39,534 nt of DNA. Origin: Actinomyces provencensis. Lineage in GTDB: Bacteria; Actinomycetota; Actinomycetes; Actinomycetales; Actinomycetaceae. The stretch spans positions 582,177 to 621,710 of the forward strand of contig NZ_LT700212.1 of the NCBI RefSeq assembly GCF_900155435.1, in the 5' to 3' direction. Every line of letters starts with the position of its first letter. Position 1 is the stretch's first letter. The notes beneath the pieces are model-generated. The model did no database searches. It saw only the letters and a program-made list of their open reading frames with translations, and was not told the origin of the DNA. Made by a program: the position numbers and the translations under genes. Of the stretch, positions 9,001-16,534 are shown one piece after another.

Positions 9001-9386
9001 AGGGACACGGGGTCCCCCGCTTCCGCAAGTCCTGGCAGGGAGTCGGCCAGGGATCCCAGCCGGGCGCGCAGGCGTGAGCCGAGTTCGGCGGCGGCCTTGC
9101 GGGTGAAGGTCAGTCCCAGGATGGACTCCGGGTCCATGCCTTCATGCGCGACCAGCCACAGGACGCGCATGGACATGGTCTCGGTCTTGCCTGATCCGGC
9201 GCCCGCGACCACCAGGACGGGGCGGGTGGGGTCCGCCTCGATGACCCGGATCTGTTCAGGCGTGGGAGTGTTGCCGTCCACGAGGTGGGCGATGCCCAGG
9301 GCGTCGGGGCGCACTGTGTGCGTACCCCCCACCTCTGGACGAGGCGTGTCTGCGTCCCCTGTGCCGGGGCGCGGTGCGTCAGTCAT
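6078..9386 (-). CDS. adnB: AdnB-like UvrD/Rep helicase-nuclease
   Basis: 1102-aa subunit of the actinobacterial AdnAB motor-nuclease that resects DNA double-strand breaks, the counterpart of RecBCD/AddAB. Helicase superfamily 1A motifs: Walker A AGAGSGKT (residues 61-68), DEFQDTS (motif II), GDPNQAIYGWRGA (III), IHGAKGLEW (V) and VALTRARRDL (VI). The C-terminal RecB-type nuclease has GRIDAVF followed by VVDWKSG at about 1018-1024, then QLRLYRLAW. The start is ATG 9386, overlapping the adnA stop by 4 nt (ATGA); in-frame codons further upstream lie within adnA. In mycobacteria AdnB supplies the dominant motor, which agrees with the intact Walker A here. Order and overlap match Rv3202c-Rv3201c. 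Confidence 0.93.
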   Translation of the reverse strand: MTDAPRPGTGDADTPRPEVGGTHTVRPDALGIAHLVDGNTPTPEQIRVIEADPTRPVLVVAGAGSGKTETMSMRVLWLVAHEGMDPESILGLTFTRKAAAELGSRLRARLGSLADSLPGLAEAGDPVSLTYNSFAERIVSEHGLRIGVDPDFRMLGQAGAVQMMTDIVESWRGDLPGDAAPSTVVHRSLALAGHVAEHDLTLDQAREELTWFGTSLREIGKPTSHLAGAIAANDMRLALLDLVAEFDRRKRAAGFLDFSDQLSLATRIVTEAPDVCETLRRDHRAVLLDEFQDTSVVQMELLSRVFHDHPVTAVGDPNQAIYGWRGASAASLEGFLSRFQPTGEPDPDQTLSLSTSWRNDRQVLDVANKVAEPLRAHSVHAVSPVLRARDKAGEGSVEVAYTLDRGEQVEVVADFIQAHRVPLGSRMASAAVLCRRRRDFQAVDDALRARDIPTQVIGLGGLLDQPAVADLRAALELGVDVTNSPWVVRLLANLDLGSADLRVMGEWSRKLARRGSEVERPETLLLDAVDSPPEPGWSPRPGVPAFTEAAARRVRVLGRRLRAVRRGGGRGVVEQVERAISIMGLAEDVTADPLLNTGRESLDAFVDVATDFEASAQGATMRGFLTWLSVAEEEESGLAGPSVEPDPAAVQIMTIHGAKGLEWDTVAVFAMDDGIFPKHSGRGGRTWQEEPQPSKGWLGTVDELPYPVRRDADSLPAFLPDLSEGRTPQAAFNKWVGGAYAQEMGAHMEREERRLAYVALTRARRDLLMTGSWIDHAKSLRPPSRYLMEPLMAGLTRSDPAWAVAPRPDEETTAALVGATEPAEFPRRPGRSRELVSASALRVAARALEMEDLGLTTDQVLDSLEEEPLARDVRALLEERALREESRSVVVTPERLPATSVSRLLEDPQAFALDLRRPLPAEPSEASALGTIFHAWAERQLRQTSGELWDEPVPGEETLSERERTRLAAMQEHFRGLSLLATHVPVGIEEPFAVEIAGVSVQGRIDAVFRDAGGRDTVVDWKSGRVPSEVTEPAVLRYYLTQLRLYRLAWARRTGVPEEQVAARVAFLAGPTEFSLEDLVGMLGDGNGGVLDDAVGVALRRA

Positions 9387-12300
9387 GCGAGGGTTCTCCG
9401 TCCCTGGTCCATGGCGGGGCAGCTGCGTCGGAAGGGGCAGTAGCGGCAGGCCTCCTCTGAGGGCGTGGCACGGAAGGAGCCTGCACGCATGGTGCCGGCC
9501 AGGGCCTCCAGGTCGCTCCTCCACCGTTCCAGGCGTTCCCCCTCCAGGGGAGTCTGGAGACGCTCCTCGACCTTCCCATTGCCCAGGAACACCAGGCGCG
9601 CCCCGGCCACCGCCTGCCCCTGGGCGAGCAGGGCGACCTGGTAGGTGGCCAGCTGGGGGTGTTCCTCACCACCCGCCTTCGTGACCGAGGGTTTCCCGGT
9701 CTTCAGGTCCACGATGCGTACCCCACCATCCACCGTCTCCAGGCGGTCGATGGAGCCGGTGATGACAAGGCCTCCGACCGCTGCCCGCACAGGTACCTCG
9801 GCCCCGACCTCGCCGGGGACCCCCTCCAGGTAGGTGGCCAGCGCCCGCACGACGGCCTCCGCATGCTCCTTCTCGCGGCGCCCCACCCAGGTTGAGGGGT
9901 CATGGCCCAGTCCCTCCCACGCCTGGTCAAGTTCTTCGAGCATGACGTCGAGGGGACCGTGGGGATGACGCTGGGCGATCGCGTGGACCAGGGTCCCCAG
10001 CTGCTGGGCACCACCCGAGGCGGGCGACCCACCGGCCGAGGCCAGGAACCACTTGAGGGCGCACTCCCGGGCGGACTGGACCTTGGAGGGCGAGACGAAG
10101 ACCGGTCCCTCCCCGAGGACGGGCTCCTGCGTGGAGAGTCCTCCCGCACCTGTCCACCCCGCGGGATCGGCCTGACGCACGCCCTCCCGCCCCAGCAGCG
10201 CCAGCAGTGTGGTCGCCGCCTCGCGCGCCGCACTGTGCTCGGGTTGTGCGGCCAGGTGGCGCAGCCGCCCGACCTGCCCGGGCAGGTCCAGTGTGGGCGG
10301 GATCCGCTCCAGGGGGATCTCCCCCTCGACGAGGGCGACACGGGCGTGACGCGCCACGAGGTCCAGGAACTGGGAGGGCGCCTGTTGTTCGGTGCGCACG
10401 GCCGCGACGTGGAGCACCCGGCGTGAACGGGTCAGCGATGCAGCCAGGAGCCGGGTCTCATCGTCGAGCACCACGCGACGCGCCGAGCGGGGATCGTCCA
10501 GGAGCACCTCCTGGCCCTGACTGTCGGTGCCGACGCGGCCGGCTCCCAGGTCGGCCAGCAGGTCCGCGCGCAGCACCCGGTCACGCAGACGCAGGTTCGG
10601 CCATCGTCCGTCCTGGAGTCCCAGCACGGCCACGACCTCCCACTCGCGCCCCATGGCCTGGGCCGGGGTGAGCACATCGACGCCGGGGGGCCGGATGCCC
10701 ATGCGGGTGAGCGTGTCGGTGGGGACGTCATCGGCCAGGAGCTGCAGGCAGAACTCCCGGGCACTGCCCGCCGGATTGCGCTGCTCCCACACGTCGGCCA
10801 CGCGGAAGAGTGCGAGGAGTGCATCGAGTTGGTCGTCGTACCACTCGGCGTCCCAGTCGTGTGCCAGGGCGCCCTCGCGCCACTCCTCGGCGAGACCTGA
10901 GGCCTCCCACAGCGCCCACAGTGCCGCACGGGGCCGTCCTGTCCCGGGTCCGCGCCCGACCTTCCACATCCTCCCCGCCCGGACGAGGGCGGCGCGCAGT
11001 TCCTCTTCCGCGCAGGTCTCCACCAGCTCCGGATCCTCCAGGAGGGAGAGCACATCATGGCGTGCCTCCACCACATCGGGTGCGTCCTCCTCGTCGTCGT
11101 CCTCCCCGGAGGCGACAACCTGGGAGTTCAGGGAGCGCAGCAGGCGGTGGACATCCAGGGCATCGGCGCGCACGAAGGGTGAGTCCAGCAGACGGCTGCC
11201 CAGTTCCAGGTCGCCCCTGCGTCCATCGGCATCTCCCTGGGCACCTGCCGCGCGCGGCGGGCGAGGGCCGTGCGGCGAACCCGCATCGGCGCTCACACCG
11301 CCAGCACGGGCCGCGGAGGCGTGCCCGTGCGTCTCCTCCTGGGCGAGCCCGACCTGGCCTGCCACGAGTTCCAGGAGCGTGCGGGTGACCGGTTCTGCGG
11401 AGAAGGTGAGGGCCCGGCGCCGCCCCGCGACGGGCACGCCCCCGCGGCGCAGCTGGCGGCGGACCTCGGCGACATCGCCGGATGAGCGCACGATGACGAC
11501 CTGGTCCTGCCAGGGCACATCCTCGTGGAGGTGGTGGGCCCGCAGGTGATGGGCCGTGATCGCCCCCATCTGGGCCTCGGAGGCCGCGAGGTGGACCCAG
11601 AGGTCTGACTCACTCCCCCGGTGCCCACCGCCGGCCTCACCAGCCGGGTCCTGACCGGCGTCGGCCTGAGCGGCGTCGCGCGCCTCCGCCGCGTCGCCTC
11701 CCGGCCCCGCGCCGAGTGTCCCGACACGGCGACGATGCACGGATCCCGTCGTGGAGATCCTGGAAGTGACATCGCGGGCAAGCTCGCGCAACAGCCCGGT
11801 CCCCCGGTGCACGGCCCCCAGTTCCAGCACAGGAGCCCCCAGGCGCTCTGCGAGACGTCCGTCCAGATGCGGCTCTCCACCCCGGTAGGCGGCCACCGCC
11901 ACATCCGGATCTGCGAACGCGACGACACGCACCCCGCGTGCGGCCATGGCGGCCAGGAGCTCCACCGTCGATGCCGTGCAGTCCTGCAGGTCGTCCACCA
12001 CCACGACATCGGGCAGCGGAGCCTCGGCGGTGACCACCTGAGCGGGTGCCTCCGTCTCCCAGCGCAGCACCAGATCCGCCGCAATGCGCTGGATACGTGA
12101 GGTGTCCACCGTCATGGCGCCACGTGTGGTGACGGCGAACCCGGGGTCGCCCTCGTACATGGCCAGGAGCGCACCCGCGGAGACCCACTCGGGGTGGGCG
12201 AAGCGCCTGCCGAGTTCCGCGAGTGCCGCCCCGTCGATCCCGGCCTCACCGGCGCGGGCGAAGAGGTTGCGGACCTCCATGCGGAAGGCGGGCATGGCGC

Positions 12301-12748
12301 GCATCGCCGCGGGCATGGCCTCCGGCCAGTCAATGCCGCCGCGGTCCAGGAGGTCCGCGATGAGCTGGTCCTCCTGCGCGCCGGTCACCAGTTCGACGGG
12401 CCCGAGCGGGTCCCCGCGCCCGATCCTCCAGGTGGAGACGACCAGGTAGGCGAAGGCAGCGGGGGTGCGCACGGGACGCACGGCCTCGGGCAGCAGGGCC
12501 TGGACCCTGGTCTCCAGGGCATCCACCCGCGAGCGGTCCGGCGCCCACACGAGCACCGACTCCCCACGCGCGCGACACCGCGCGGCAACCATGAGCGCAC
12601 AGGTCGTCCTGCCCGACCCCGGTGCCCCGCGCACGACCACGCTGTGCTGCGCGGCATGCTGGCACACGGCCGCCTGCTCGGCGTCTGGCGGGGGCAGGAC
12701 ACCGAGGTCGGGGTCCACCCCCGCCACCTCCACTCGGATTTCGCTCAT
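9383..12748 (-). CDS. adnA: AdnA-like helicase-nuclease with Fe-S nuclease domain
   Basis: 1121-aa partner of AdnB. The N-terminal UvrD-like motor is degenerate: Walker A reads GAPGSGRTT (41-49), with Arg47 in place of the essential Lys, and motif II is DDLQD. A low-complexity insert lies around residues 340-400. The C-terminal RecB/AddB-type nuclease shows GSIDRLE, VDLKTGKP and QLATY. Four cysteines, one in RECALKW (about 896) and three in CRYCPFRRSC (1101, 1104, 1110), have the spacing of an AddB-like Fe-S cluster. I chose ATG 12748 (MSEIRVEV) with a GGGAG about 12 nt upstream; an earlier in-frame start would extend into the shared promoter with DUF3107. Known biology says AdnA ATP hydrolysis is dispensable, so the Arg is plausible and not a sequencing fault. 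Confidence 0.92.
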   Translation of the reverse strand: MSEIRVEVAGVDPDLGVLPPPDAEQAAVCQHAAQHSVVVRGAPGSGRTTCALMVAARCRARGESVLVWAPDRSRVDALETRVQALLPEAVRPVRTPAAFAYLVVSTWRIGRGDPLGPVELVTGAQEDQLIADLLDRGGIDWPEAMPAAMRAMPAFRMEVRNLFARAGEAGIDGAALAELGRRFAHPEWVSAGALLAMYEGDPGFAVTTRGAMTVDTSRIQRIAADLVLRWETEAPAQVVTAEAPLPDVVVVDDLQDCTASTVELLAAMAARGVRVVAFADPDVAVAAYRGGEPHLDGRLAERLGAPVLELGAVHRGTGLLRELARDVTSRISTTGSVHRRRVGTLGAGPGGDAAEARDAAQADAGQDPAGEAGGGHRGSESDLWVHLAASEAQMGAITAHHLRAHHLHEDVPWQDQVVIVRSSGDVAEVRRQLRRGGVPVAGRRRALTFSAEPVTRTLLELVAGQVGLAQEETHGHASAARAGGVSADAGSPHGPRPPRAAGAQGDADGRRGDLELGSRLLDSPFVRADALDVHRLLRSLNSQVVASGEDDDEEDAPDVVEARHDVLSLLEDPELVETCAEEELRAALVRAGRMWKVGRGPGTGRPRAALWALWEASGLAEEWREGALAHDWDAEWYDDQLDALLALFRVADVWEQRNPAGSAREFCLQLLADDVPTDTLTRMGIRPPGVDVLTPAQAMGREWEVVAVLGLQDGRWPNLRLRDRVLRADLLADLGAGRVGTDSQGQEVLLDDPRSARRVVLDDETRLLAASLTRSRRVLHVAAVRTEQQAPSQFLDLVARHARVALVEGEIPLERIPPTLDLPGQVGRLRHLAAQPEHSAAREAATTLLALLGREGVRQADPAGWTGAGGLSTQEPVLGEGPVFVSPSKVQSARECALKWFLASAGGSPASGGAQQLGTLVHAIAQRHPHGPLDVMLEELDQAWEGLGHDPSTWVGRREKEHAEAVVRALATYLEGVPGEVGAEVPVRAAVGGLVITGSIDRLETVDGGVRIVDLKTGKPSVTKAGGEEHPQLATYQVALLAQGQAVAGARLVFLGNGKVEERLQTPLEGERLERWRSDLEALAGTMRAGSFRATPSEEACRYCPFRRSCPAMDQGRRTLA

Positions 12749-12787
12749 GACTGAATGCTCCCACCCGGCATGTGCACCTGCGGCCCG

Positions 12788-12793
12788 TAGCAT
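12788..12793 (+). promoter_or_regulatory. Candidate -10 box for the DUF3107 gene
   Basis: TAGCAT, 36 nt before the ATG, in the 81-nt gap between divergent adnA and DUF3107. No convincing -35 is seen. A ribosome site GAGGAG follows at about 12819-12824. Confidence 0.4.
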
Positions 12794-12829
12794 GGGAGCA
12801 GACCAATCCGTTCCCCCAGAGGAGCCACC

Positions 12830-13054
12830 ATGAACGTCTCCATCGGCATCCGCGGCGCCGCCCGCGAACTGCAGCTCGACATCGACCTCACCGAGGAGGA
12901 GCTCTTCTCACGCGTGGAGGCCTCCACCAAGGAGGGTGGGCTGCTCACGCTCGTCGACTCCAAGGGCCAGCAGGCGCTGGTCCCCGCCGAGGCCATCGGT
13001 TTCGTCCTGGTCGCCCCGGACACCCCGCGCCGGGTCGGCTTCGCGCTGGGCTGA
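12830..13054 (+). CDS. DUF3107 family protein
   Basis: 74-aa protein beginning MNVSIGIRGAARELQLDID, recognisable as DUF3107, a small actinobacterial family that includes mycobacterial TB9.4 (Rv3208A). The function is unknown. The sequence alternates short beta strands with a TEEELFSRVEAS helix and has no membrane segment or metal site. The start has a good GAGGAG ribosome site. It is divergent from adnA and convergent with the ferritin-like gene. The set DUF3107 / ferritin-like / DEAD-box helicase is also found together in M. tuberculosis (Rv3208A, Rv3210c, Rv3211), so linkage is old, though a shared role is unproven. Confidence 0.9.
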   Translation: MNVSIGIRGAARELQLDIDLTEEELFSRVEASTKEGGLLTLVDSKGQQALVPAEAIGFVLVAPDTPRRVGFALG

Positions 13055-13068
13055 TCCCCAGGGGACCA

Positions 13069-13100
13069 CCGGGCCCGTCCCGACAGGGGCAGGCGCCCGG
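13069..13100. terminator. Possible bidirectional hairpin, DUF3107 / ferritin-like
   Basis: CCGGGC (13069-13074) can pair with GCCCGG (13095-13100), with a CCC/GGG pair inside. It lies in the 70-nt gap between convergent genes. The stem is short and the call is weak. Confidence 0.3.
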
Positions 13101-13124
13101 GCCGTCCCGTCGACCCCGCCCGGC

Positions 13125-13754
13125 TCACGCCTTGAGGTTGATCTCCGCCATGCGCTCCTTGTGGCGTTTGGTCACCCACGCGACCATCGCATCGGAGGCA
13201 TCGGGGTCCTTGGCCAGCAACGGGTGTGTGAACAACGTCGAGCGCACCAGGCCGAGGACCTCGCCCGCCACGCGTCGCGCCCACAGCGACAGCCGCGCGG
13301 CGAGTTGCTCGTCGGAGGCGGTGCGCGGGGCCAGATTGGCCCGCTCCCATTCCCCCTGTCCCAGGTCCCAGGCCTCGTCCTGGTCGGGGAAGAGGTCGTG
13401 CAGCTCGGCGACCTCGTGCAGCAGATCGGTGAACATCCCCAGCGTCACGTAGGTCTTGACGGAGCGCTCCCACCAGGTGCTGGGACGTGTGCGCGCGTCG
13501 AGGTCGTCGAAGAGGCCCGAGTACTCCCCCGCGGCGGCCGCCAGGTCGAGGCCGCGGTGCTCGGCCCAGACCTCCAGCTGCTCGAAGACGCGGAAGGCCT
13601 TCGCGGCCATGCGCGCATGCTCGATGTGTACCCCGATGGTGGGGGCCTGGTCCCCGTCCTTGGCCAGACGGGTCATGCCCGCCAATGCCGCATAGGCGAT
13701 GAGACCGACAACTTCGGCGGTGTCCGCATCCACGGGTTCGTATGTGCGCTCCAT
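13125..13754 (-). CDS. Ferritin-like-fold protein (Rv3210c-like)
   Basis: 209-aa, mostly helical protein related to the ferritin-like family of M. tuberculosis Rv3210c, whose fold resembles tRNA-(ms2io6A) hydroxylase. Several Glu/His pairs lie in predicted helices: GVHIEHARMAAKAF (around residue 42), EQLEVWAEHRG, and LHEVAELHDLF (around 110). I cannot confirm a full di-iron ligand set, and no substrate is known. The gene starts at ATG 13754 with no ribosome site; instead TAGGCT sits exactly 6 nt upstream, suggesting a leaderless mRNA. It is convergent with DUF3107. Confidence 0.8.
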   Translation of the reverse strand: MERTYEPVDADTAEVVGLIAYAALAGMTRLAKDGDQAPTIGVHIEHARMAAKAFRVFEQLEVWAEHRGLDLAAAAGEYSGLFDDLDARTRPSTWWERSVKTYVTLGMFTDLLHEVAELHDLFPDQDEAWDLGQGEWERANLAPRTASDEQLAARLSLWARRVAGEVLGLVRSTLFTHPLLAKDPDASDAMVAWVTKRHKERMAEINLKA

Positions 13755-13766
13755 GCCCCCAGCCTA
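13755..13766 (-). promoter_or_regulatory. Leaderless -10 box for the ferritin-like gene
   Basis: Reverse-strand TAGGCT (13766-13761), then 6 nt, then ATG 13754. This spacing puts the transcription start at or next to the start codon. There is no Shine-Dalgarno and no clear -35. Confidence 0.5.
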
Positions 13767-14112
13767 GTCAGCGCGGCACGACGGCGCGTCCCGGGGGCGC
13801 GCCGGCCATCCGCGTCGCCCCCAGCCGTTCGCCGCGCCGTCCGCCCCGGCGGTCCCACGGGGTCGCCCTCGTCCGCGCCGGGGCCGCGCCGCCGCGCCAC
13901 GTGCACCCGCCGACGAGGGCGACGCACCCGCGCTCCCACTCCCCCTGTGAGCGGCCCCTCCCCACCGCCGGGAGCCGCACACCCTAGGATGGGGGTGACC
14001 ACGGCTGACCGGTCGCTTCACCGAACCGTGACCCGCGCCCCCACTGGGCGCCCCGAAACTGCGCGATCGGCTGCCACGACGACCCGGGTGACCCCCGGAG
14101 ACAAGGCTGATC
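13767..14112. other. Intergenic region before the DEAD-box helicase
   Basis: 346 nt between divergent genes. The part from 13767 to about 13980 is very GC-rich and shows no credible gene on either strand; the frames through it lack family similarity. A TAGGAT -10 candidate lies at 13985-13990, leaving a leader of about 115 nt before the GTG start at 14113. Long leaders are frequent on RNA-helicase genes and may be regulatory, but I see no clear folded motif. Confidence 0.4.
13985..13990 (+). promoter_or_regulatory. Candidate -10 box for the DEAD-box helicase
   Basis: TAGGAT, matching the TANNNT actinobacterial housekeeping pattern. No recognisable -35 at the usual distance. It implies a leader of roughly 115 nt. 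Confidence 0.35.
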
Positions 14113-15879
14113 GTGACCACGAACGACACACTCGCCACAGGCGCGCCCGCGCCCGAGGCCACCACCGCGGGCCCGGACGGCGACGCGAGCACCACCACCG
14201 ACACCGCCACCGGCGCCGCCACCGGCGCCGACCGTGCCGAGTACTCGGCAGGCGTCGTGCGCCTGGGCGACATCGTCGCCGTCGCCCCCGAGCCGGAGGC
14301 GACCCCCGACATCACCGACGAGGACGGCTCCACCGCCGACCTCGAACAGAAGACCTTCGCCGACTTCGGGGTCTCCGACCCCATCGTCGACGCGCTGGAG
14401 GAGGAGGGCATCACCCACCCGTTCCCCATCCAGGCGCTCACCCTGCCCGTCGCCCTGGACCGCCACGACATCATCGGCCAGGCGAAGACGGGCACCGGCA
14501 AGACCCTGGGCTTCGGCATCCCCCTCCTGGAGGACGTCATCGCCCCCGACGAGGAGGGCTACGAAGACCTCCTCAACCCGAACTGCCCCCAGGCGCTGGT
14601 CATCCTCCCCACGCGTGAGCTGACCAAGCAGGTCGCCACCGACCTGCGCAAGGCTGCCGGCAAGCTCTCCACCCGCATCATCGACATCTACGGCGGGGTG
14701 GCCTTCGAGCCCCAGATCGAGACGCTCGCCAAGGGCGTCGACGTGGTGGTCGGCACGCCTGGGCGTCTCATCGACCTCCTGCGCCGCGGGCTCCTGCACC
14801 TCAACGGTGTCCAGACCGTCGTCCTGGACGAGGCCGACGAGATGCTGGACCTCGGCTTCCTCCCCGATGTGGAGACCCTCCTGGCGCGCGTGCCCGTCAC
14901 CCGCCACACCATGCTCTTCTCCGCGACCATGCCCGGCCCGGTGGTGGCGCTGGCGCGGAAGTTCATGTCCCACCCCACCCACATCCGCGCCCAGGACCCC
15001 ACCGACCAGGGGGCAACGGTCAAGTCGACCAAGCAGGTCATCTACCGTGTCCACGCGATGAACAAGGTCGAGGTCGTCGCACGCATCCTGCAGGCCGAGG
15101 GCCGCGGACGCACCATCATCTTCTGCCGCACCAAGCGCACCGCGGCCCGTCTGGCCGATGACCTCGCCGAGCGCGGCTTCGCCGTGGGCGCCCTGCACGG
15201 GGACCTCGGTCAGGGAGCCCGCGAGCAGGCCATGCGCGCCTTCCGCAAGGGCAAGATCGACGTGCTGGTCGCCACGGACGTGGCGGCGCGTGGCATCGAC
15301 GTCGACGACGTCACCCACGTCATCAACTACCAGTGCCCCGAGGACGAGAAGATCTACATCCACCGCATCGGGCGCACGGGTCGCGCCGGGCACTCCGGCA
15401 CGGCGATCACCTTCGTCGACTGGGACGACGTGCCGCGCTGGAGCCTGATCTCCAAGGCCTTGGGCCTGGGAGTGCCGGATCCGCTGGAGACCTACCACAC
15501 CTCCCCCCATCTCTTCACCGACCTCGACATCCCCACCGGTGTCACCGGGCGCCTGCCGCGCTCCAAGCGCACCCTGGCAGGCCTGGACGCCGAGGTCATC
15601 GAGGACCTGGGCGAGACCGGTGGTCCCCGTGGGGGCCGTGGCGCCCCGCGCGGTGGCCAGGGCCGGGGACGGTCCTCCGAGCAGGACCGGGGTCGCCGCG
15701 GGGGCGGCGGGCACGACGTGCCCGCCGGGCAGCGCGGCCGTTCCGACCGGGGCTCACGAGGGCGGGGCCGCGGTGACCACAACCCCGAGCCGCGCACACC
15801 GGCGGATGACTCGTCTGCCCCGCGCAAGCGCCGTCGCCGTCGTCGCGGCGGCGCCGGTGGCGGGGAGTCCCAGGACTGA
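14113..15879 (+). CDS. DEAD-box RNA helicase (RhlE-like)
   Basis: 588-aa ATP-dependent RNA helicase that unwinds structured RNA. An acidic, Thr/Ala-rich extension of about 75 residues precedes the core. Motifs: Q motif (FADFGVSDPIVDAL...PFPIQ), I AKTGTGKT (124-131), Ia PTREL, Ib TPGRLIDLL, II DEAD (239-242), III SAT (270-272), IV IIFCRTKRTA, V ATDVAARGID, VI HRIGRTGRAG (from 417). The last ~90 residues are an RG/RGG-rich basic tail ending in KRRRRRRGG, typical of RNA-binding, possibly phase-separating helicase tails. The start is GTG 14113 with GGAG at 14097-14100. It corresponds by position to M. tuberculosis Rv3211 (rhlE). It is followed by the strongest terminator in the window. Confidence 0.94.
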   Translation: MTTNDTLATGAPAPEATTAGPDGDASTTTDTATGAATGADRAEYSAGVVRLGDIVAVAPEPEATPDITDEDGSTADLEQKTFADFGVSDPIVDALEEEGITHPFPIQALTLPVALDRHDIIGQAKTGTGKTLGFGIPLLEDVIAPDEEGYEDLLNPNCPQALVILPTRELTKQVATDLRKAAGKLSTRIIDIYGGVAFEPQIETLAKGVDVVVGTPGRLIDLLRRGLLHLNGVQTVVLDEADEMLDLGFLPDVETLLARVPVTRHTMLFSATMPGPVVALARKFMSHPTHIRAQDPTDQGATVKSTKQVIYRVHAMNKVEVVARILQAEGRGRTIIFCRTKRTAARLADDLAERGFAVGALHGDLGQGAREQAMRAFRKGKIDVLVATDVAARGIDVDDVTHVINYQCPEDEKIYIHRIGRTGRAGHSGTAITFVDWDDVPRWSLISKALGLGVPDPLETYHTSPHLFTDLDIPTGVTGRLPRSKRTLAGLDAEVIEDLGETGGPRGGRGAPRGGQGRGRSSEQDRGRRGGGGHDVPAGQRGRSDRGSRGRGRGDHNPEPRTPADDSSAPRKRRRRRRGGAGGGESQD

Positions 15880-15957
15880 GGCTGCCTGCCCCGGGTGAGG
15901 GCCGAGACGGACTGCCGGACGCCGGCACCGCACGCCTCACCCCGTGGCCAACTGATC

Positions 15958-16005
15958 GATCGGGGCCCCGGTCGCCGTGGAGACACGGTGACCGGGGCCC
16001 CGATC
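15958..16005 (+). terminator. 22-bp stem with GAGA tetraloop
   Basis: 15958-15979 pairs with 15984-16005 at 21 Watson-Crick pairs plus one G-T, capped by GAGA (15980-15983), a GNRA-type tetraloop. CGTTTCCC follows. It lies 78 nt after the helicase stop and should end its transcript. The near-perfect symmetry would let it work on both strands. Confidence 0.85.
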
Positions 16006-16197
16006 CGTTTCCCGCTCGCCCCCTGCCGCACCGCGGAGGAGACGCCGTGGCCCCGATCTCGTCTCTCAGTCATTCCTCGGCCACACGGTCACTCCTGGAC
16101 CAGACGCTGGACGGGCCCGGTCGTTGTTCCCAGCAGATCTCTGCCGGACGGCGGCCTGGCGCGCCTCTGGTGACCGCGCGCTCCGTCCCTGGCGACG

Positions 16198-16260
16198 AAG
16201 TGGGGTCTCGACGGAGAATCCTCACCGTTCTGGGCCGTTCGCAACGCCGAGACCCCACTT
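16198..16260. repeat. Palindromic element, GTGGGGTCTCG type
   Basis: AAGTGGGGTCTCG (16198-16210) is exactly inverted at 16248-16260, separated by 37 nt. The arms resemble those at 28982-29039 (GTGTGGTCTCGATGC), so both may belong to one dispersed intergenic family with consensus GTGNGGTCTCGA at the outer end. Confidence 0.6.
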
Positions 16261-16333
16261 GGTCGTCAACCGGCCCGGCAACTGGAGCGACACCTGCCGG
16301 AGATGCACACCGCGGGTCTGGGCCACACCTCCC

Positions 16334-16413
16334 GAACGCTGGACATCTCGCCGAACAGTGGACTTCCCGCCGAACGGTGTCCTCATACCCCCACCGTTCG
16401 GTGGGAAGTCCAC
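16334..16413. repeat. Tandem 19-nt units plus an inverted copy
   Basis: Two adjacent 19-nt units, 16334-16352 and 16353-16371 (pattern GAACnnTGGACnTCnCGCC, 15/19 identical), run into a third start at 16372. The stretch 16358-16379 is inverted at 16392-16413 with 21 of 22 pairs around a 12-nt loop; the core is CCGAACGGTG...CACCGTTCGG. It could be a regulator-binding array, a mobile-element end or a terminator. Confidence 0.6.
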
Positions 16414-16534
16414 CTCTGGGCATTCAACTGTGTGGCACTCCGGGGCCCGGCTGCAGGCACCACTGCCGTCTCCCGCGCCCAGAGCGCGTACGCTCTCCGG
16501 CTCGGCTCAGTCTCGGCTCGGTCTCGGCACCGTC

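Larger units (their letters stand above)
16006..16534. other. Non-coding stretch with palindromic elements
   Basis: About 530 nt with no supported gene. Frames that run through it have no family similarity and cross the palindromes. It holds two separate inverted-repeat elements, listed on their own at 16198-16260 and 16334-16413. Base composition is slightly less GC-rich than the flanking housekeeping genes, hinting at an accessory or decayed region. Confidence 0.5.

Noticed and set aside
15600-15879. RG-rich repeats mistaken for tandem DNA repeats or CRISPR
   Set aside because: They are coding RGG/RG-rich tail sequence of the helicase without fixed unit length; no CRISPR-like repeat-spacer pattern exists in the window.
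16124-16534. N-terminal extension of the SdpI-like frame back to 16124
   Set aside because: It crosses both palindromic elements and encodes Arg/Pro-rich sequence with no membrane or family features.
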